From Streptomyces griseoruber (GTDB lineage: Bacteria > Actinomycetota > Actinomycetes > Streptomycetales > Streptomycetaceae), in the NCBI RefSeq assembly GCF_001514205.1, contig NZ_KQ948781.1, positions 1-64,000 of the forward strand: a stretch of 64,000 bases of DNA, given 5' to 3'. The position numbers and the translations under genes are program-made. Of this stretch, positions 52,301 to 60,266 are shown piece after piece (the stretch's first letter is position 1; every line of letters begins with the position of its first letter). A model generated the notes under the pieces. It saw nothing but the letters and a program-made list of their open reading frames with translations, did no database searches and was not told the origin of the DNA.

Positions 52301-52660
52301 TGGACCTTCACCTCGAAGCAGCCCACGCCGCCGAGCGGCTCGAAGGCGATGCCCCTCTCCACCGTCCGCTTCCACCCGAAGCTGACCCCGGCCGGCACGG
52401 CCCGCGCCGGCCACCGCACCACGGTCCCCCTCTCCATCCAGGGCCCGGCCGCCACCCACCTCAAGTCCCTCGCGGTGAAGGCCTCCTACGACGGCGGAAC
52501 GACCTGGTCCAACGCCCCGGTCACCACCAGGAACGGCAAGAAGACCCTCACCCTGACCCACCCGAAGACGGCCAGGTCGGTCTCCTTCAAGGCCACCCTG
52601 ACCGACACCACCGGCAACACGTACACGGTGACGATCCTGAAGGCATACCTCCTGACATAG
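49304..52660 (+). CDS. Large secreted S8 (subtilisin-like) serine peptidase
   Basis: 1118 residues from a GTG directly after the previous stop. An N-terminal signal peptide (LAALLVAGVMTGVSVSATGS, cleavage probably near AAAAT) is followed by a prosegment. The catalytic domain has Asp242 (VAVLDTGID), His274 (GHGTHVAA), oxyanion Asn370 (AAAGNEGPGAG) and Ser449 (SGTSMATPHAAGAA). After residue about 490 come beta-sandwich domains (TYRNDGDRPVTLDLTATATG) and about 450 residues of unassigned C-terminus, no cell-wall sorting motif. The gene is the last of the sigma-CU044_5270 operon, so the peptidase is a likely regulon member or sensor-processing enzyme. Confidence 0.95.
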   Translation: MRLGSSSAALAALLVAGVMTGVSVSATGSGLGVRTAAAATAAGPDTGSPARYVTLVTGDRVQLDAGGRVTGVRRAPGRGHVPLSVRRLGDDQYVIPADAAALIGQGILDKRLFDVSGLIRAGYDDTRRGTLPLIVSYEGKAAQRRNTQRSLLADGQGSVTVRRELPSVDGAALSVRKEEAEDTWQALTSAPGVERVWLDGRFKAAAVQGDSDKVSDNVTRIGAPTAWNAGYDGKGVKVAVLDTGIDTTHPDLASVVTESKDFSGTGSTDDRVGHGTHVAATVAGSGARSDGLYKGVAPGARLLNAKVLNDDGEGTDSSVIAGLEWAAAQGAEVANLSLGQTDTPGADPVETAVNALSESTGMLTVAAAGNEGPGAGTIGSPGAAESALTVGAVDGEDRIAEFSSVGPTADSALKPDLTAPGVDIVAAKAANGVLGDPAADGYVSMSGTSMATPHAAGAAAIVAQRHPDWTGARIKQALTASTTPTAGLTGYQQGTGRLDVARALGQSVVGEQMSVSFGKQLWPHTDDRPATRRVTYRNDGDRPVTLDLTATATGPGGSTAPDGMFTLSTRQLTVPAGGTASVDLTSDTRTEAADGAYSGTVVATAQGDGDGDGRSVRTSFGVIREAEAYELTLKFLDRGGKPVSSPLTEIIGYSGEYETNVLEDSQQIAKGVYKVRVPRGDYVLDTLIGDGGSEGTSALVRPKLSLTKDTTVTFDARKTKPVRITAPGGAKMSAGYLNYRMDTGGTRYNTTLLFSDSFTDLRTASLGPAPAAGRLSTQLSGLWQKGSTTYNLLYNLPDRFPTGYQHTARMSELALLKRNIGSSVAHRKGSVNALWYGPDLGLGTISDPFPLPATVKTYVTTPKGFRWTVNVGQLNAAGEETDVFYDDQRVSYRAGRTYESTYNVGVFSPMVGQGWGAQRVGDTLDLCVPDLVDGAGHPASSVAARHTTVTAGGRTLLDNDGDLCQTVENLPAASTRYTIRTDLTRPATVAGTTSRLTAAWTFTSKQPTPPSGSKAMPLSTVRFHPKLTPAGTARAGHRTTVPLSIQGPAATHLKSLAVKASYDGGTTWSNAPVTTRNGKKTLTLTHPKTARSVSFKATLTDTTGNTYTVTILKAYLLT

Positions 52661-52682
52661 GTCCTCCCGTAGGTTCCATGGC

Positions 52683-53498
52683 ATGGCTGACGAACCTGAC
52701 GAATGCTTCGGGAATCCACGCCTCGCCGAGATCTACGACGCCCTCGACCCCGATCGCGGCGACCTCGACCCCTACCTCCGGATGGCGGAGGGGGTCGGGG
52801 CTCGCCGCGTTCTGGACATCGGCTGCGGGACCGGTGTCCTCGCGCTGCTGCTGGCCGACCGCGGCATCGAGGTCGTCGGCGTCGATCCCGCCGGGGCCTC
52901 CCTCGACGTGGCCCGGGGCAAGCCGGGCGCCGAGCGGGTGCGCTGGATCCGCGGCGACGCGACGGCACTTCCGCCGCTCCGGGTGGACCTGGCGACCATG
53001 ACGGCGAACGTCGCCCAGGCCATCGTGGATCCGCAGACCTGGCGCCGGACCCTGCGAGGCGCCTACGAGGCCCTGCGCCCCGGCGGCCACCTGGTGTTCG
53101 AGACCCGCGCCCCTCCCAGGCGCGCCTGGGAGGAGTGGAACCGTGAGACCTCGTACCGGGTGACGGACGTCCCCAGTGTCGGCGCGGTCGAGTACTGGGT
53201 CCAGCTGACCGAGGTGCACGGCCCGTTGGTGAGCTTCCGCCAGACGTACATCTTCACCGCGGACAGCCGGGTACGCACGACCGACGACGGACGCTTCCGG
53301 CGGCTCACCGTGCACCTTCCCCCGGCGTACGCGCAACGCCTCTTCGACGCCCGCAACACAGGCGCCAGCGACCAGGAGATGCGAGGGATCATCGCCGAGG
53401 GATTCAAAGAGATCTACTTCCAAGACGGCGGAGGCCGCGCTTTGGGAATCTCCGACGTCACCCTCAACGACATCGACTACCTCGACCTCGACTACTGA
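52683..53498 (+). CDS. SAM-dependent class I methyltransferase with atypical C-terminus
   Basis: 271 residues. The Rossmann methyltransferase core is clear: VLDIGCGTGVLALLLADRGI (motif I, residues about 43-62), VVGVDPAGASLDVARGKPG, and LRPGGHLVFETRAP. From residue about 215 the sequence changes to AYAQRLFDARNTGASDQEMR, GIIAEGFKEIYFQDGGG and IDYLDLDY, not like the normal end of the family. This may be the fused 3' end of another gene or a divergent tail. It starts 22 bp after the peptidase stop and may be cotranscribed. Substrate unknown. Confidence 0.82.
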   Translation: MADEPDECFGNPRLAEIYDALDPDRGDLDPYLRMAEGVGARRVLDIGCGTGVLALLLADRGIEVVGVDPAGASLDVARGKPGAERVRWIRGDATALPPLRVDLATMTANVAQAIVDPQTWRRTLRGAYEALRPGGHLVFETRAPPRRAWEEWNRETSYRVTDVPSVGAVEYWVQLTEVHGPLVSFRQTYIFTADSRVRTTDDGRFRRLTVHLPPAYAQRLFDARNTGASDQEMRGIIAEGFKEIYFQDGGGRALGISDVTLNDIDYLDLDY

Positions 53499-53552
53499 CC
53501 CCCGACGCCGGCCGCAAGCCCGGCACCTGCTTGTTGAGCCGAAGCACGATAG

Positions 53553-54263
53553 TTGTCTCAAGCCATGGGATGGGTGGGGAAGCTGTTGCTGGCCGCAGGT
53601 GCCTTTCGGGTGACTCCCCTACAGGGTGAGATGACGCTGTCGTTCCCGGGACGGATCGCGGACAGGTACGGCCTGACGGTGCGGAGTCTGCTGTCGGCGG
53701 TTACCGAAGTGGCCGGCCAGCAGGACGTCGCCGGGGCTCTGCAGGGCGACAGTGAGGTGTTCTTGAACGCCGCGGCCCGGGGCCGGGTCGCAGCCCTGTG
53801 TCGTGTGCCGCAGGTGGGCTTACGCCGTGCGTTGTCGGCCTGGACGCGGGAGGAACCGCTGGACCCCTTCGAGACCTGCCAGCTCCGTTTCAAGCACTGG
53901 CGCCAGGACGGAACCCTGTCCCGGATCGCCGCAGCACCCCTGCCCGCCACCGACCACACCTGGCAGACCGCCCTCGCCCACACTCTCGCCCGGCAGACCG
54001 CAGCCACGGCCGGCCCCAAAAGGCCTGGCCCACGACATGGACGGTGTGACGCGGTGCCCCCTCACCGTCACCGCACCCGAGATCCAGATCATGCCGCTGG
54101 TGCGGTAGTCCCATACCGGACGGCACGGCCGCACACAACTGCTGGAGACCTCGGAGAACGAGTGGTCCCCGCTTACGCAGAGACCCCGGAGAGCGGCCGG
54201 TCGATCGCCGACCGGAAGGTGGTCAGTGTGCTCCAGGGGCTTGTGGACGTAGTTGAGCGCTGA
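53553..54263 (+). pseudogene. TniQ-like protein, N-terminal remnant
   Basis: The first 110 residues resemble the N-terminus of streptomycete TniQ-type proteins: RVTPLQGEMTLSFPGRIADR YGLTVRSLLSAV and GRVAALCRVPQVGLRRALSA. No TniQ zinc knuckles follow. After about 53880 the frame turns into Arg/Pro/His-rich sequence typical of a wrong frame. It is probably a relic with several lesions, unrelated in position to the TniQ gene at 23738. Confidence 0.45.
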
Positions 54264-54339
54264 CCGTTGACCAGCCAACCCATCTCATTGGGCACCGGAG
54301 CCAGAAGAATGGCCGCATGACCGTCTTTCGCAGTGGCGG

Positions 54340-55230
54340 TTGAAGGTCGGCACCACGCTGATCGACTTCAACGGCATGCTCGCCGGACTGCGGAGCTGGG
54401 CGCGAGCGGCCGGTCTGCTGCGTGGTCAGCGCACGCGTGGCATCGAGCATGCGATGTCGAAGCTGCGCGATGCTGTGGCCCACCCGACCGGTTACCACCG
54501 CACGATGCCCGTGGAGACGGCACGGACCCTGCACGACCTGGCAGAGCTCATCAACCAGCTGTGGGGGCACCCGACCCCTGGAGGGCGCCTGTACCCCGCC
54601 CCGGTGGAGCGCGACGTCGTCGTCATGGCCTGGAACGACGAGGGCAGCGTCCAGATGGCCCAGGCCGATGCCCTGCGTGACGACACCGATGCCGATGGAT
54701 ACCTCTACCTCCTGATCCGCAGCGCTTCCCGCCCCGGAAGCCCGTACGAGGACGCGCACTGGTCGGCGTTCGACGCCCGGTTCGAGACGACGCAGTTCCC
54801 CGCCGAGTACCTGTGGGGGCCCGGAAGCCGCAGTGACGCCCTGGCCTGGCTGGATGCAGAGCAGCCGAAGGGGGATACCGTCGACTACGTCGACCGCGTC
54901 TTCATGCTCCGCGAGCACGACGACAAGGTGTATGCGCCGATGCGTCCGGAAGTGGCCGCGGGCCTCACCGAAGAAGAGCAACGCGGTACCTGGCACACCA
55001 TGCGGGCCGACTTCCCCGAACACGCCTTCGCCCACGTACGCGGGCTCAGCGGCAGCCCTCATGTGCACGCCCGGACCGGCGACTGCAGAAACTGCGCTGC
55101 TCATCACCTCGGCAGCGGTAGCCACGAACAGGCCTTGCGGGCCGCCGAAGACGCCATCGGCGTCGTCACCCCCCGCAGGCCGCGCGCCGTTCGCATCCCT
55201 GACTCGTTCTTCTGGCCACACAGATTCTGA
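54340..55230 (+). CDS. Uncharacterised protein, probably 5'-truncated
   Basis: 296 residues if started at the TTG at 54340 (KVGTTLIDFNGMLAGLRSWA). The frame is open upstream to 54271 (WPHDRLSQWRLKVGTT) with no usable start or ribosome site, so the true N-terminus is likely lost. Features include a basic helical start, VVVMAWNDEGSVQMAQADAL, YLYLLIRSASRPGSPYEDAH and a Cys/His pair in TGDCRNCAAHHLGSGSHEQA near the C-terminus. No family was recognised. Codon use is native. Its neighbours are remnants and hypothetical genes. Confidence 0.5.
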   Translation: MKVGTTLIDFNGMLAGLRSWARAAGLLRGQRTRGIEHAMSKLRDAVAHPTGYHRTMPVETARTLHDLAELINQLWGHPTPGGRLYPAPVERDVVVMAWNDEGSVQMAQADALRDDTDADGYLYLLIRSASRPGSPYEDAHWSAFDARFETTQFPAEYLWGPGSRSDALAWLDAEQPKGDTVDYVDRVFMLREHDDKVYAPMRPEVAAGLTEEEQRGTWHTMRADFPEHAFAHVRGLSGSPHVHARTGDCRNCAAHHLGSGSHEQALRAAEDAIGVVTPRRPRAVRIPDSFFWPHRF

Positions 55231-55416
55231 GCTCACGGAAAGGCTGATGGGAGGGTTCATTGGTCGACGCCCCTCATACAGCGCACCCATGCGCTACGAC
55301 CAGGCGTTGGTGGAGGGGCAGCTCCCGGCCCAGGGTGCAGGGTGCCGGGGCCGCCCGAGCCCTGCCGTCCTGTCAGCGCAAGGCACTACAACGCCGGGTC
55401 CAGCAGCCGGCAGCGA

Positions 55417-55806
55417 TCATCTTGCCGCAGCGGGATCGTGAGCGCGCGCCGCCTCAACTTCCGCTGCGGCCTTCAGTGGTAGGCAGCGGCCGCAGGTCGG
55501 CCGGGCGCACACCTGCAGGGGACCGTCCCATCGGTGGCGTCCGCGCCAGCGCTGTTCGTAGCACAGTTGGTCTGACCCGGACTGCGGCATCACCCGCAGT
55601 GCGCGCCGCATGGCCGACCGGGCCGCGGTCAGCGCCCCGGGCACGGTGGGGTCGGCCAGCAGTCGCACCACCTCGTCGATCGCAGCACAGCCCTGGCGGT
55701 AGCCCGGCAGCTCGCCCGGGGGGACGCCTGGGCCGTGGACACGGTCGGCCGTGTCCACAGCCTGGCGCCATTCCCGGGCGACCGGCTCGTCCTGCCATGT
55801 CGCCAT
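55417..55806 (-). CDS. Small hypothetical protein with a C-terminal CxxxxxCxxC motif
   Basis: 129 residues starting MATWQDEPVAREWRQAVDTA. The middle is helical (IDEVVRLLADPTVPGALTAA RSAMRRALRV). The C-terminal part has LCYEQRWRGRHRWDGPLQVC ARPTCGRCLPL, with four cysteines that could bind zinc. GC skew and codon use are normal. It is followed leftwards by no related gene and preceded, 86 bp away, by another small hypothetical gene on the same strand. Function unknown. Confidence 0.6.
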   Translation of the reverse strand: MATWQDEPVAREWRQAVDTADRVHGPGVPPGELPGYRQGCAAIDEVVRLLADPTVPGALTAARSAMRRALRVMPQSGSDQLCYEQRWRGRHRWDGPLQVCARPTCGRCLPLKAAAEVEAARAHDPAAAR

Positions 55807-55892
55807 CGGCCCTCCGCCCGTTCCTTCCCGCGCCCGTTCCCCCTCCTTGTAGCGTCCGGGCTCCGGTCAGGGCGCTGGTGACACCGCCCTGT

Positions 55893-56183
55893 TCACCCGG
55901 ACGGCCCCGGCTCGGCCGGACCCAGGTCCTCGCGCAGACGAACGAACCGCACGGTGCGGTGCCGGGTGGTACCCACCTCAACCTCAGCGAGCAGCGGCGT
56001 GACCACCCGGTGGCCCCCGCCGGGCAGCGCCTCCCGGACGCCTGCGGCGAGCGCCCGGCCGACGGCGGCGCGCTGGCTGCTGTCCAGCTGCGCTGTCTGG
56101 GCGAGGGTGCCGTCCGGGAGCCGGACCACGAGGTGGGCGGGGCGGGCCGGGGAGCCCGCGATCGCCACGATCTCCGTGTCCAC
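55893..56183 (-). CDS. Small hypothetical protein
   Basis: 96 residues starting MDTEIVAIAGSPARPAHLVV and ending RTVRFVRLREDLGPAEPGPS. The mix of short beta-like strands (VRLPDGTLAQTAQLD, VVTPLLAEVEV) suggests a small single domain. No signal peptide or membrane helix. It may form a pair with the gene at 55417. Function unknown. Confidence 0.55.
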   Translation of the reverse strand: MDTEIVAIAGSPARPAHLVVRLPDGTLAQTAQLDSSQRAAVGRALAAGVREALPGGGHRVVTPLLAEVEVGTTRHRTVRFVRLREDLGPAEPGPSG

Positions 56184-56363
56184 CGTGTCGACATGCCACT
56201 GGTGAAGAGGAAGTATTTCGACCTTGCACTATTCGACTTGTGTTTCGCAGTTTCTGCGGGCCTCCTGAGATCAAGCAGTGTTGAGGGCTCGCGCTTGACG
56301 CGTCGGACGGCATGGACGCGAGTAGTGACGGCCAGAGGGTGCCGGGGTGCGGTGCGGGGCTGG

Positions 56364-57836
56364 TCAGACTTCGGCGAGCTGTCCGTCAGAACTTGTGTCC
56401 TGGGGCTGTGGTTCGGTGTCGGCTCGGTTCGGAAGGAGAAGGCACAGCGGGATCGCTGCGGCGTTGAACGCGGCGGCCCACCGGAAGGCGTCGCCGAAGC
56501 CGGTTGCCAGGGTGGCGGGGGTGTGGGTGTCGGCGACGGCGCGCTGGAGGATCACGACCAGGACGGCGGTGCCGGTGGAGCCGCCGACCTGCTGGGCGAC
56601 GCGGCTGATGCTGGAGGCGGCCGGGATTTCGTCGCGGGTCAGGCCGACGAAGGCGCCGCCCATCAGGGCGATCATGGCCGCGCCCAGGCCGAGGCCGCGG
56701 ACGAACAGCACGGCCATCAGCGTGGCGTTGCTGGTGGTGGCGGTGACGAAGCCGAACGGTACGGTGGCGGCGAAGGTGACCGCGAAGGCGATGACGGCGA
56801 CCGGGCGGGCGCCGATGCGGTCCATGATCTTCCCGGCCAGCGAGCGGGACAGCAGGGTGCCCACGCCCTGTGGGATGAGCAGCAGCGCGGCTCCCAGGGC
56901 CGTTTCGCCGCGGACCTGCTGCCAATACAGCGGCATCAGCAGCATGGCGCCGTACAAGGCGGCTCCGGCCAGCAGGAGCAGCACTGTGGAGGAGGTCAGG
57001 GGGCGGTGGCGGAGCAGGCGGATGTCGAGCAGGGCGTCGGCTCCGCGGCGCAGCGCCCAGGCGGTGTAGCCGGCCAGCAGCGCGACGCCGGCGGCCAGGG
57101 GGAGCCCGACCTTGGTGGAGGTGATTCCGTCGGTTCCGCCGAGCTGGGTCAGGCCGTAGATGACGGCGGCGATGCCGGGTGCCAGGAGCAGCATGCCCAC
57201 GGTGTCCAGGCGGGGGCGGGTTTTGGCGCTGGGCCGGTCGGCAGGCAGATTGCGCCAGGCCATCCAGCCGCCGACGAGGCAGAAGGGGATGTTGAACAGG
57301 AAGATCCACCGCCAGTCGCCGAAGTGCAGGATGACGCCTCCGATGACCGGGCCTATGACCGGTCCCAGGGCGGTGGGCACGGTGATCAACGCCATGACCT
57401 TGCCGATGTTGCGGCCGCCGGCGGCCTGCACGACCAGGGTGGCCATCAGGACCATCATGATGCCGCCGCCGATGCCCTGGACGACGCGGAAGGCGATCAG
57501 GGCCGGTGCGTTCCAGGCCGCGGCGCACAGCATAGACCCGGCGAAGAACAGCGCCAGGGCGAGGATCCACAGGCGTTTGCCGCCGAGGGCGGCCTGCGCC
57601 CAGCCGACGGCGGGCATGGTGGCGGACAGGGCCAGCAGGTAGGCGGTGGTGACCCACTGGACGGTGGCCAGTGAGGTGTGGAGCTGTCCGGCGAGGCTGT
57701 CGATGGCGACGCTCATGATCGTGGTGTCGAAGATGACGGCGAGCGCGCCGACGATGAGGGTGAACACCAGACGCCGCACGACCGGGTCGACCGCGTCCGG
57801 CGGGCTGGGTGTGACGGGGTTGCCGACGGCGGCCAT
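56364..57836 (-). CDS. DHA2-type (EmrB/QacA) MFS multidrug exporter
   Basis: 490 residues from the ATG at 57836 (MAAVGNPVTPSPPDAVDPVV), preceded by AAGGAG; a longer frame to 57914 crosses the operator. Fourteen hydrophobic segments are expected for this class. Motif D1/A elements are seen in FDTTIMSVAIDSLAGQLHTS, WVTTAYLLALSATMPAVGWA, AFRVVQGIGGGIMM and the antiporter motif C region GPVIGPVIGGVILHFGDWRW. It would export drugs or cationic toxicants by proton antiport. An inverted repeat directly upstream suggests control by a TetR or MarR repressor that is not adjacent. Confidence 0.93.
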   Translation of the reverse strand: MAAVGNPVTPSPPDAVDPVVRRLVFTLIVGALAVIFDTTIMSVAIDSLAGQLHTSLATVQWVTTAYLLALSATMPAVGWAQAALGGKRLWILALALFFAGSMLCAAAWNAPALIAFRVVQGIGGGIMMVLMATLVVQAAGGRNIGKVMALITVPTALGPVIGPVIGGVILHFGDWRWIFLFNIPFCLVGGWMAWRNLPADRPSAKTRPRLDTVGMLLLAPGIAAVIYGLTQLGGTDGITSTKVGLPLAAGVALLAGYTAWALRRGADALLDIRLLRHRPLTSSTVLLLLAGAALYGAMLLMPLYWQQVRGETALGAALLLIPQGVGTLLSRSLAGKIMDRIGARPVAVIAFAVTFAATVPFGFVTATTSNATLMAVLFVRGLGLGAAMIALMGGAFVGLTRDEIPAASSISRVAQQVGGSTGTAVLVVILQRAVADTHTPATLATGFGDAFRWAAAFNAAAIPLCLLLPNRADTEPQPQDTSSDGQLAEV

Positions 57837-57849
57837 GGGCGTCTCCTTA

Positions 57850-57869
57850 AGATATATGACTCTATCTTT
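57850..57869. promoter_or_regulatory. Inverted repeat upstream of the DHA2 exporter, candidate operator
   Basis: AAGATA (57850-57855) and TATCTT (57864-57869) are perfect complements separated by 8 bp, immediately upstream of the AAGGAG of the exporter. The AT-rich palindrome stands out in GC-rich DNA and fits a TetR/MarR operator. Confidence 0.55.
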
Positions 57870-57985
57870 CAGGGCCCAGACTAAGAGGCCGCGCGGATAG
57901 GCGCGGTGGTGCACCCCGGCAGCAAAGCAGGCTCAGGTCTTGGTGATCATGGAGTTGCGACGCTCCGTGATCAGCGGGGCGACCT

Positions 57986-58321
57986 GTGCCTGTACTGCCA
58001 TCGTGGCTGGCCGACCCGCTCTGGGACCAATTCTCCGCGCTGCTGCCCGAGCGTCCGACCTATGACCCGGGCCATCCGCTGGGCTGCCACCGCCCACGCA
58101 TCAGCGACCGGATCATCTTCGACAAGATGCTGCAGCTCCTGCGGTTCGGCTGCTCCTACCAAGCGATCGCCGACACGACCTGCTCGGCCACCACGATCCG
58201 CAATCGCCGCGACGAATGGATCGCGCTCGGCGTCCTCGCCCGGCTCAAACAGGTCGCGCTGGCCTCCTACGATCGGATCGTCGGCCTCGTGCTCGACCAG
58301 ATCCGGGTATCGCCGAGGTGA
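57986..58321 (+). pseudogene. IS5-type transposase N-terminal fragment
   Basis: 111 residues: MPVLPSWLADPLWDQFSALL, PGHPLGCHRPRISDRIIFDK and QAIADTTCSATTIRNRRDEW. These match the first third of a common streptomycete IS5-group transposase (HPLGCHRxRIxDR and an HTH). The frame then stops at 58321 where the first catalytic Asp would come. No terminal repeats were found. It is a fragment. Confidence 0.75.
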
Positions 58322-58449
58322 TCCCAGAAGGGGCCATGGGATGATCTTGAAGTCCTGCGAGGCCCGGGATCACCGCTCAACTTGGAGTAGCGCCGAGGTA
58401 GGCCCTGTTCTCGTATAGCTACGGCGAACGGACATGTGGCGCTGAGTGA

Positions 58450-59427
58450 CTACACGGGGCTGCGGTCGCGCTGCTGAACAGCGGCGAAGTCGGCGTGTGC
58501 CGTCTCGACTGCCTCCGGGTACGCCTGGGTCTTCTCGTGCTCGGCGAGCGCCCGGTAGATGCTGGCGACGGACGGGTTCTGTCCCTTGCGCTTGCCGGTG
58601 GGGATGATCAGGGCGGGCTGGATCTGCTCGACGGACTCGCCGAGCGCCTTGCGCCGCAGCACGGTGTGCAGCATGTCGTCAGTGATGACCGGGGGCCGGC
58701 CGCCGTATTTGCCCTTGCGGGCCGCGGTCTCCAGCCCCTCCAGCGTCGACTCCCGGATGTTCTCCCGCTCCGTCTCCGCCATCGCGGCGAAGAACCCGAA
58801 CAGCAGCTTGCCGGGACCGGTGGGGTCGTAGATGCCGGGCAACGGCCCGGCGAGCATCTCCAGCACCAGGCCGTGCTCGGTCAGATGGTCCGCGAGGGCG
58901 GTGAGCTCTGCCGCGTCACGCCCCAGCCTCTTCATCTCGAACACGGTGAAGATGACCCGGCAGTGCGGGGCGTGCGCCTTGATCTCCCGGGCGGTCTTCA
59001 GCGCCTCCTCGAACTGCGGGCGGACCTTGCTCCGGGTGCTGATCTTCTCGCTGAAGATCTTGTCTCTGCCGATGCCGTGCTTGGCGAGCGCGTCCAGCTG
59101 CGAGTCGAGCTCCTGGCTGAGGTGCGAGCAACGGGCATAGCCGATACGGATGTCCGCGCTCGGCAGACTGGGATCGACGGCCGCGGGCACCGACTTGCCG
59201 GGCCGCCAGGGCTGCCCCGGCCCTCGATTGGCCGGGGTCGGCACCCGCAGCTCCTTCGCCAGCTTCGGCACCTCGGTGAAGCGGCCGGTGTGGTAGGCGC
59301 TCGTGACTGCCCCGCTGCGCGAGCGGCACGGCGAGCCGGGGGCGGCCTTGCACTTCGGGCACGGATGGCGCTCGACGAGATCGGCTTCGGACTCAGGTCC
59401 AGCGGAAGATTCTTGAGGGGCCGCCAT
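58450..59427 (-). CDS. Serine recombinase (Tn3-type resolvase family) with N-terminal zinc motif
   Basis: 325 residues from the ATG at 59427; the longer frame to 60513 overlaps the TetR gene and is spurious. Residues 23-34 (CPKCKAAPGSPC) and a following HTG form a zinc-knuckle-like start. The catalytic domain begins IRIGYARCSHLSQELDSQLD with the nucleophilic Ser near residue 97. RLGRDAAELTALADHL carries the conserved Arg, and FGFFAAMAETERENIRESTL is the E helix. The C-terminal part has an HTH-like VASIYRALAEH. Length suits a Tn3-family resolvase with an extra N-terminal domain. A candidate res site lies just upstream. The Tn3 transposase at 62467 may belong to the same element. Confidence 0.9.
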   Translation of the reverse strand: MAAPQESSAGPESEADLVERHPCPKCKAAPGSPCRSRSGAVTSAYHTGRFTEVPKLAKELRVPTPANRGPGQPWRPGKSVPAAVDPSLPSADIRIGYARCSHLSQELDSQLDALAKHGIGRDKIFSEKISTRSKVRPQFEEALKTAREIKAHAPHCRVIFTVFEMKRLGRDAAELTALADHLTEHGLVLEMLAGPLPGIYDPTGPGKLLFGFFAAMAETERENIRESTLEGLETAARKGKYGGRPPVITDDMLHTVLRRKALGESVEQIQPALIIPTGKRKGQNPSVASIYRALAEHEKTQAYPEAVETAHADFAAVQQRDRSPV

Positions 59428-59435
59428 GGACCCAG

Positions 59436-59579
59436 ATTTTCGCACAACGCAAGTCGCAGAACCCCCCTCCTGCCACCTTTGAGCGCGAACGGGTTCTGAG
59501 AGTCGATCCGCTTCTTGGTGATCTTCGTCCGACCCTATTTGATCTTGCTCGGGCAAAGGGTCGTCGTTTGTGCGAGAAC
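59436..59579. other. Candidate res site of the serine recombinase
   Basis: TTTTCGCACAACG (about 59436-59449) and CGTTTGTGCGAGAA (59566-59579) are inverted copies of a half-site (TTCTCGCACAAACG against TTTTCGCACAACG) about 115 bp apart, directly upstream of the recombinase start. Tn3-type res sites are about 120 bp and are built from inverted half-sites of this TCGCACA type. The inner subsites were not resolved. Confidence 0.45.
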
Positions 59580-59603
59580 CTCCGTGATTCGCGAGCGCCG
59601 CGG

Positions 59604-60194
59604 TCAGTTCGATTGACGTAGTCCGGCGACGAGGAGCGCGACCAGTCGGCGTGCGTCGTAGCGGGGGTCGCTCTCGGCGCCGATGCAGAGGTTTCCGATG
59701 CCGCGCATGAGGTGGTAGGCGTCGAGGCCGGAGCGGATCTCGCCGGAGGCGGCGGCAGCTTCGAGGAGCTGGGTGCACACCGGCAGGAGGCGTTCGAGGA
59801 AGTAGGCGTGGAGCGCCTCGAAGCTGGTGCTGTCGCCCTGCATCGCGGCTGCAAGGCCGTGTTTGGTGACGAGGAAGTCGACGAAGAGGTCGACCCACCG
59901 CCCCAGGGCGGCGTAGGGAGTGGGGCCGGCCGCCAGCAGGGTGGGGCCGGCTTCGGCGCAGGCGTCGATCTGGTGGCGGTAGACGGCGACGACGAGGTCC
60001 GCCCGGGTGGGGAAGTGGCGGTAGATCGTGGCCACCCCGACGCCGGCCTTGGCCGAGATGTCGCGTACCGGCGCCTCCACACCCGAGGTCACGAAGACCG
60101 CGGCGGCCGCGTCCAGCAGCGCCTGCCGGTTGCGCCGGGCGTCCTTGCGATTGGACCTGGCTGAGCTTCCCGGGCTCTGGCCGCCGTCGTTCAC
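59604..60194 (-). CDS. TetR family transcriptional regulator
   Basis: 196 residues from a GTG at 60194 (VNDGGQSPGSSARSNRKDAR) with GGAAGGAG 7 bp before it; a start at 60272 would include the operator. The HTH is ALLDAAAAVFVTSGVEAPVR DISAKAGVGVATIYRHFPTR. The C-terminal domain reads VDLFVDFLVTKHGLAAAMQG and matches the SbtR/TetR_C_33-like class. It is divergent from two paralogous alpha/beta hydrolases and palindromes lie in between, so it probably represses them. Ligand unknown, maybe the hydrolase substrate. Confidence 0.92.
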   Translation of the reverse strand: MNDGGQSPGSSARSNRKDARRNRQALLDAAAAVFVTSGVEAPVRDISAKAGVGVATIYRHFPTRADLVVAVYRHQIDACAEAGPTLLAAGPTPYAALGRWVDLFVDFLVTKHGLAAAMQGDSTSFEALHAYFLERLLPVCTQLLEAAAASGEIRSGLDAYHLMRGIGNLCIGAESDPRYDARRLVALLVAGLRQSN

Positions 60195-60236
60195 CGCAAC
60201 ACTCCTTCCATGGCCGATCTTGCAAAACGGATCGAT

Positions 60237-60266
60237 GTTCCGTATTGTATTCGGAACAAGGTTCCG
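60237..60266. promoter_or_regulatory. TetR operator candidate: three GTTCCG half-sites
   Basis: GTTCCG (60237-60242), CGGAAC (60252-60257) and GTTCCG (60261-60266) alternate in orientation, forming GTTCCG-N9-CGGAAC and CGGAAC-AAG-GTTCCG. They overlap the AT-rich TATTGTATT likely to contain the -10 region of the divergent promoters. Confidence 0.65.

Noticed and set aside
49247..52684. 1145-residue minus-strand frame opposite the S8 peptidase
   Set aside because: It is the high-GC antisense shadow of the peptidase gene: Gly/Arg/Ala/Val-rich, no domain, no ribosome site, while the + strand has a complete catalytic triad and signal peptide.
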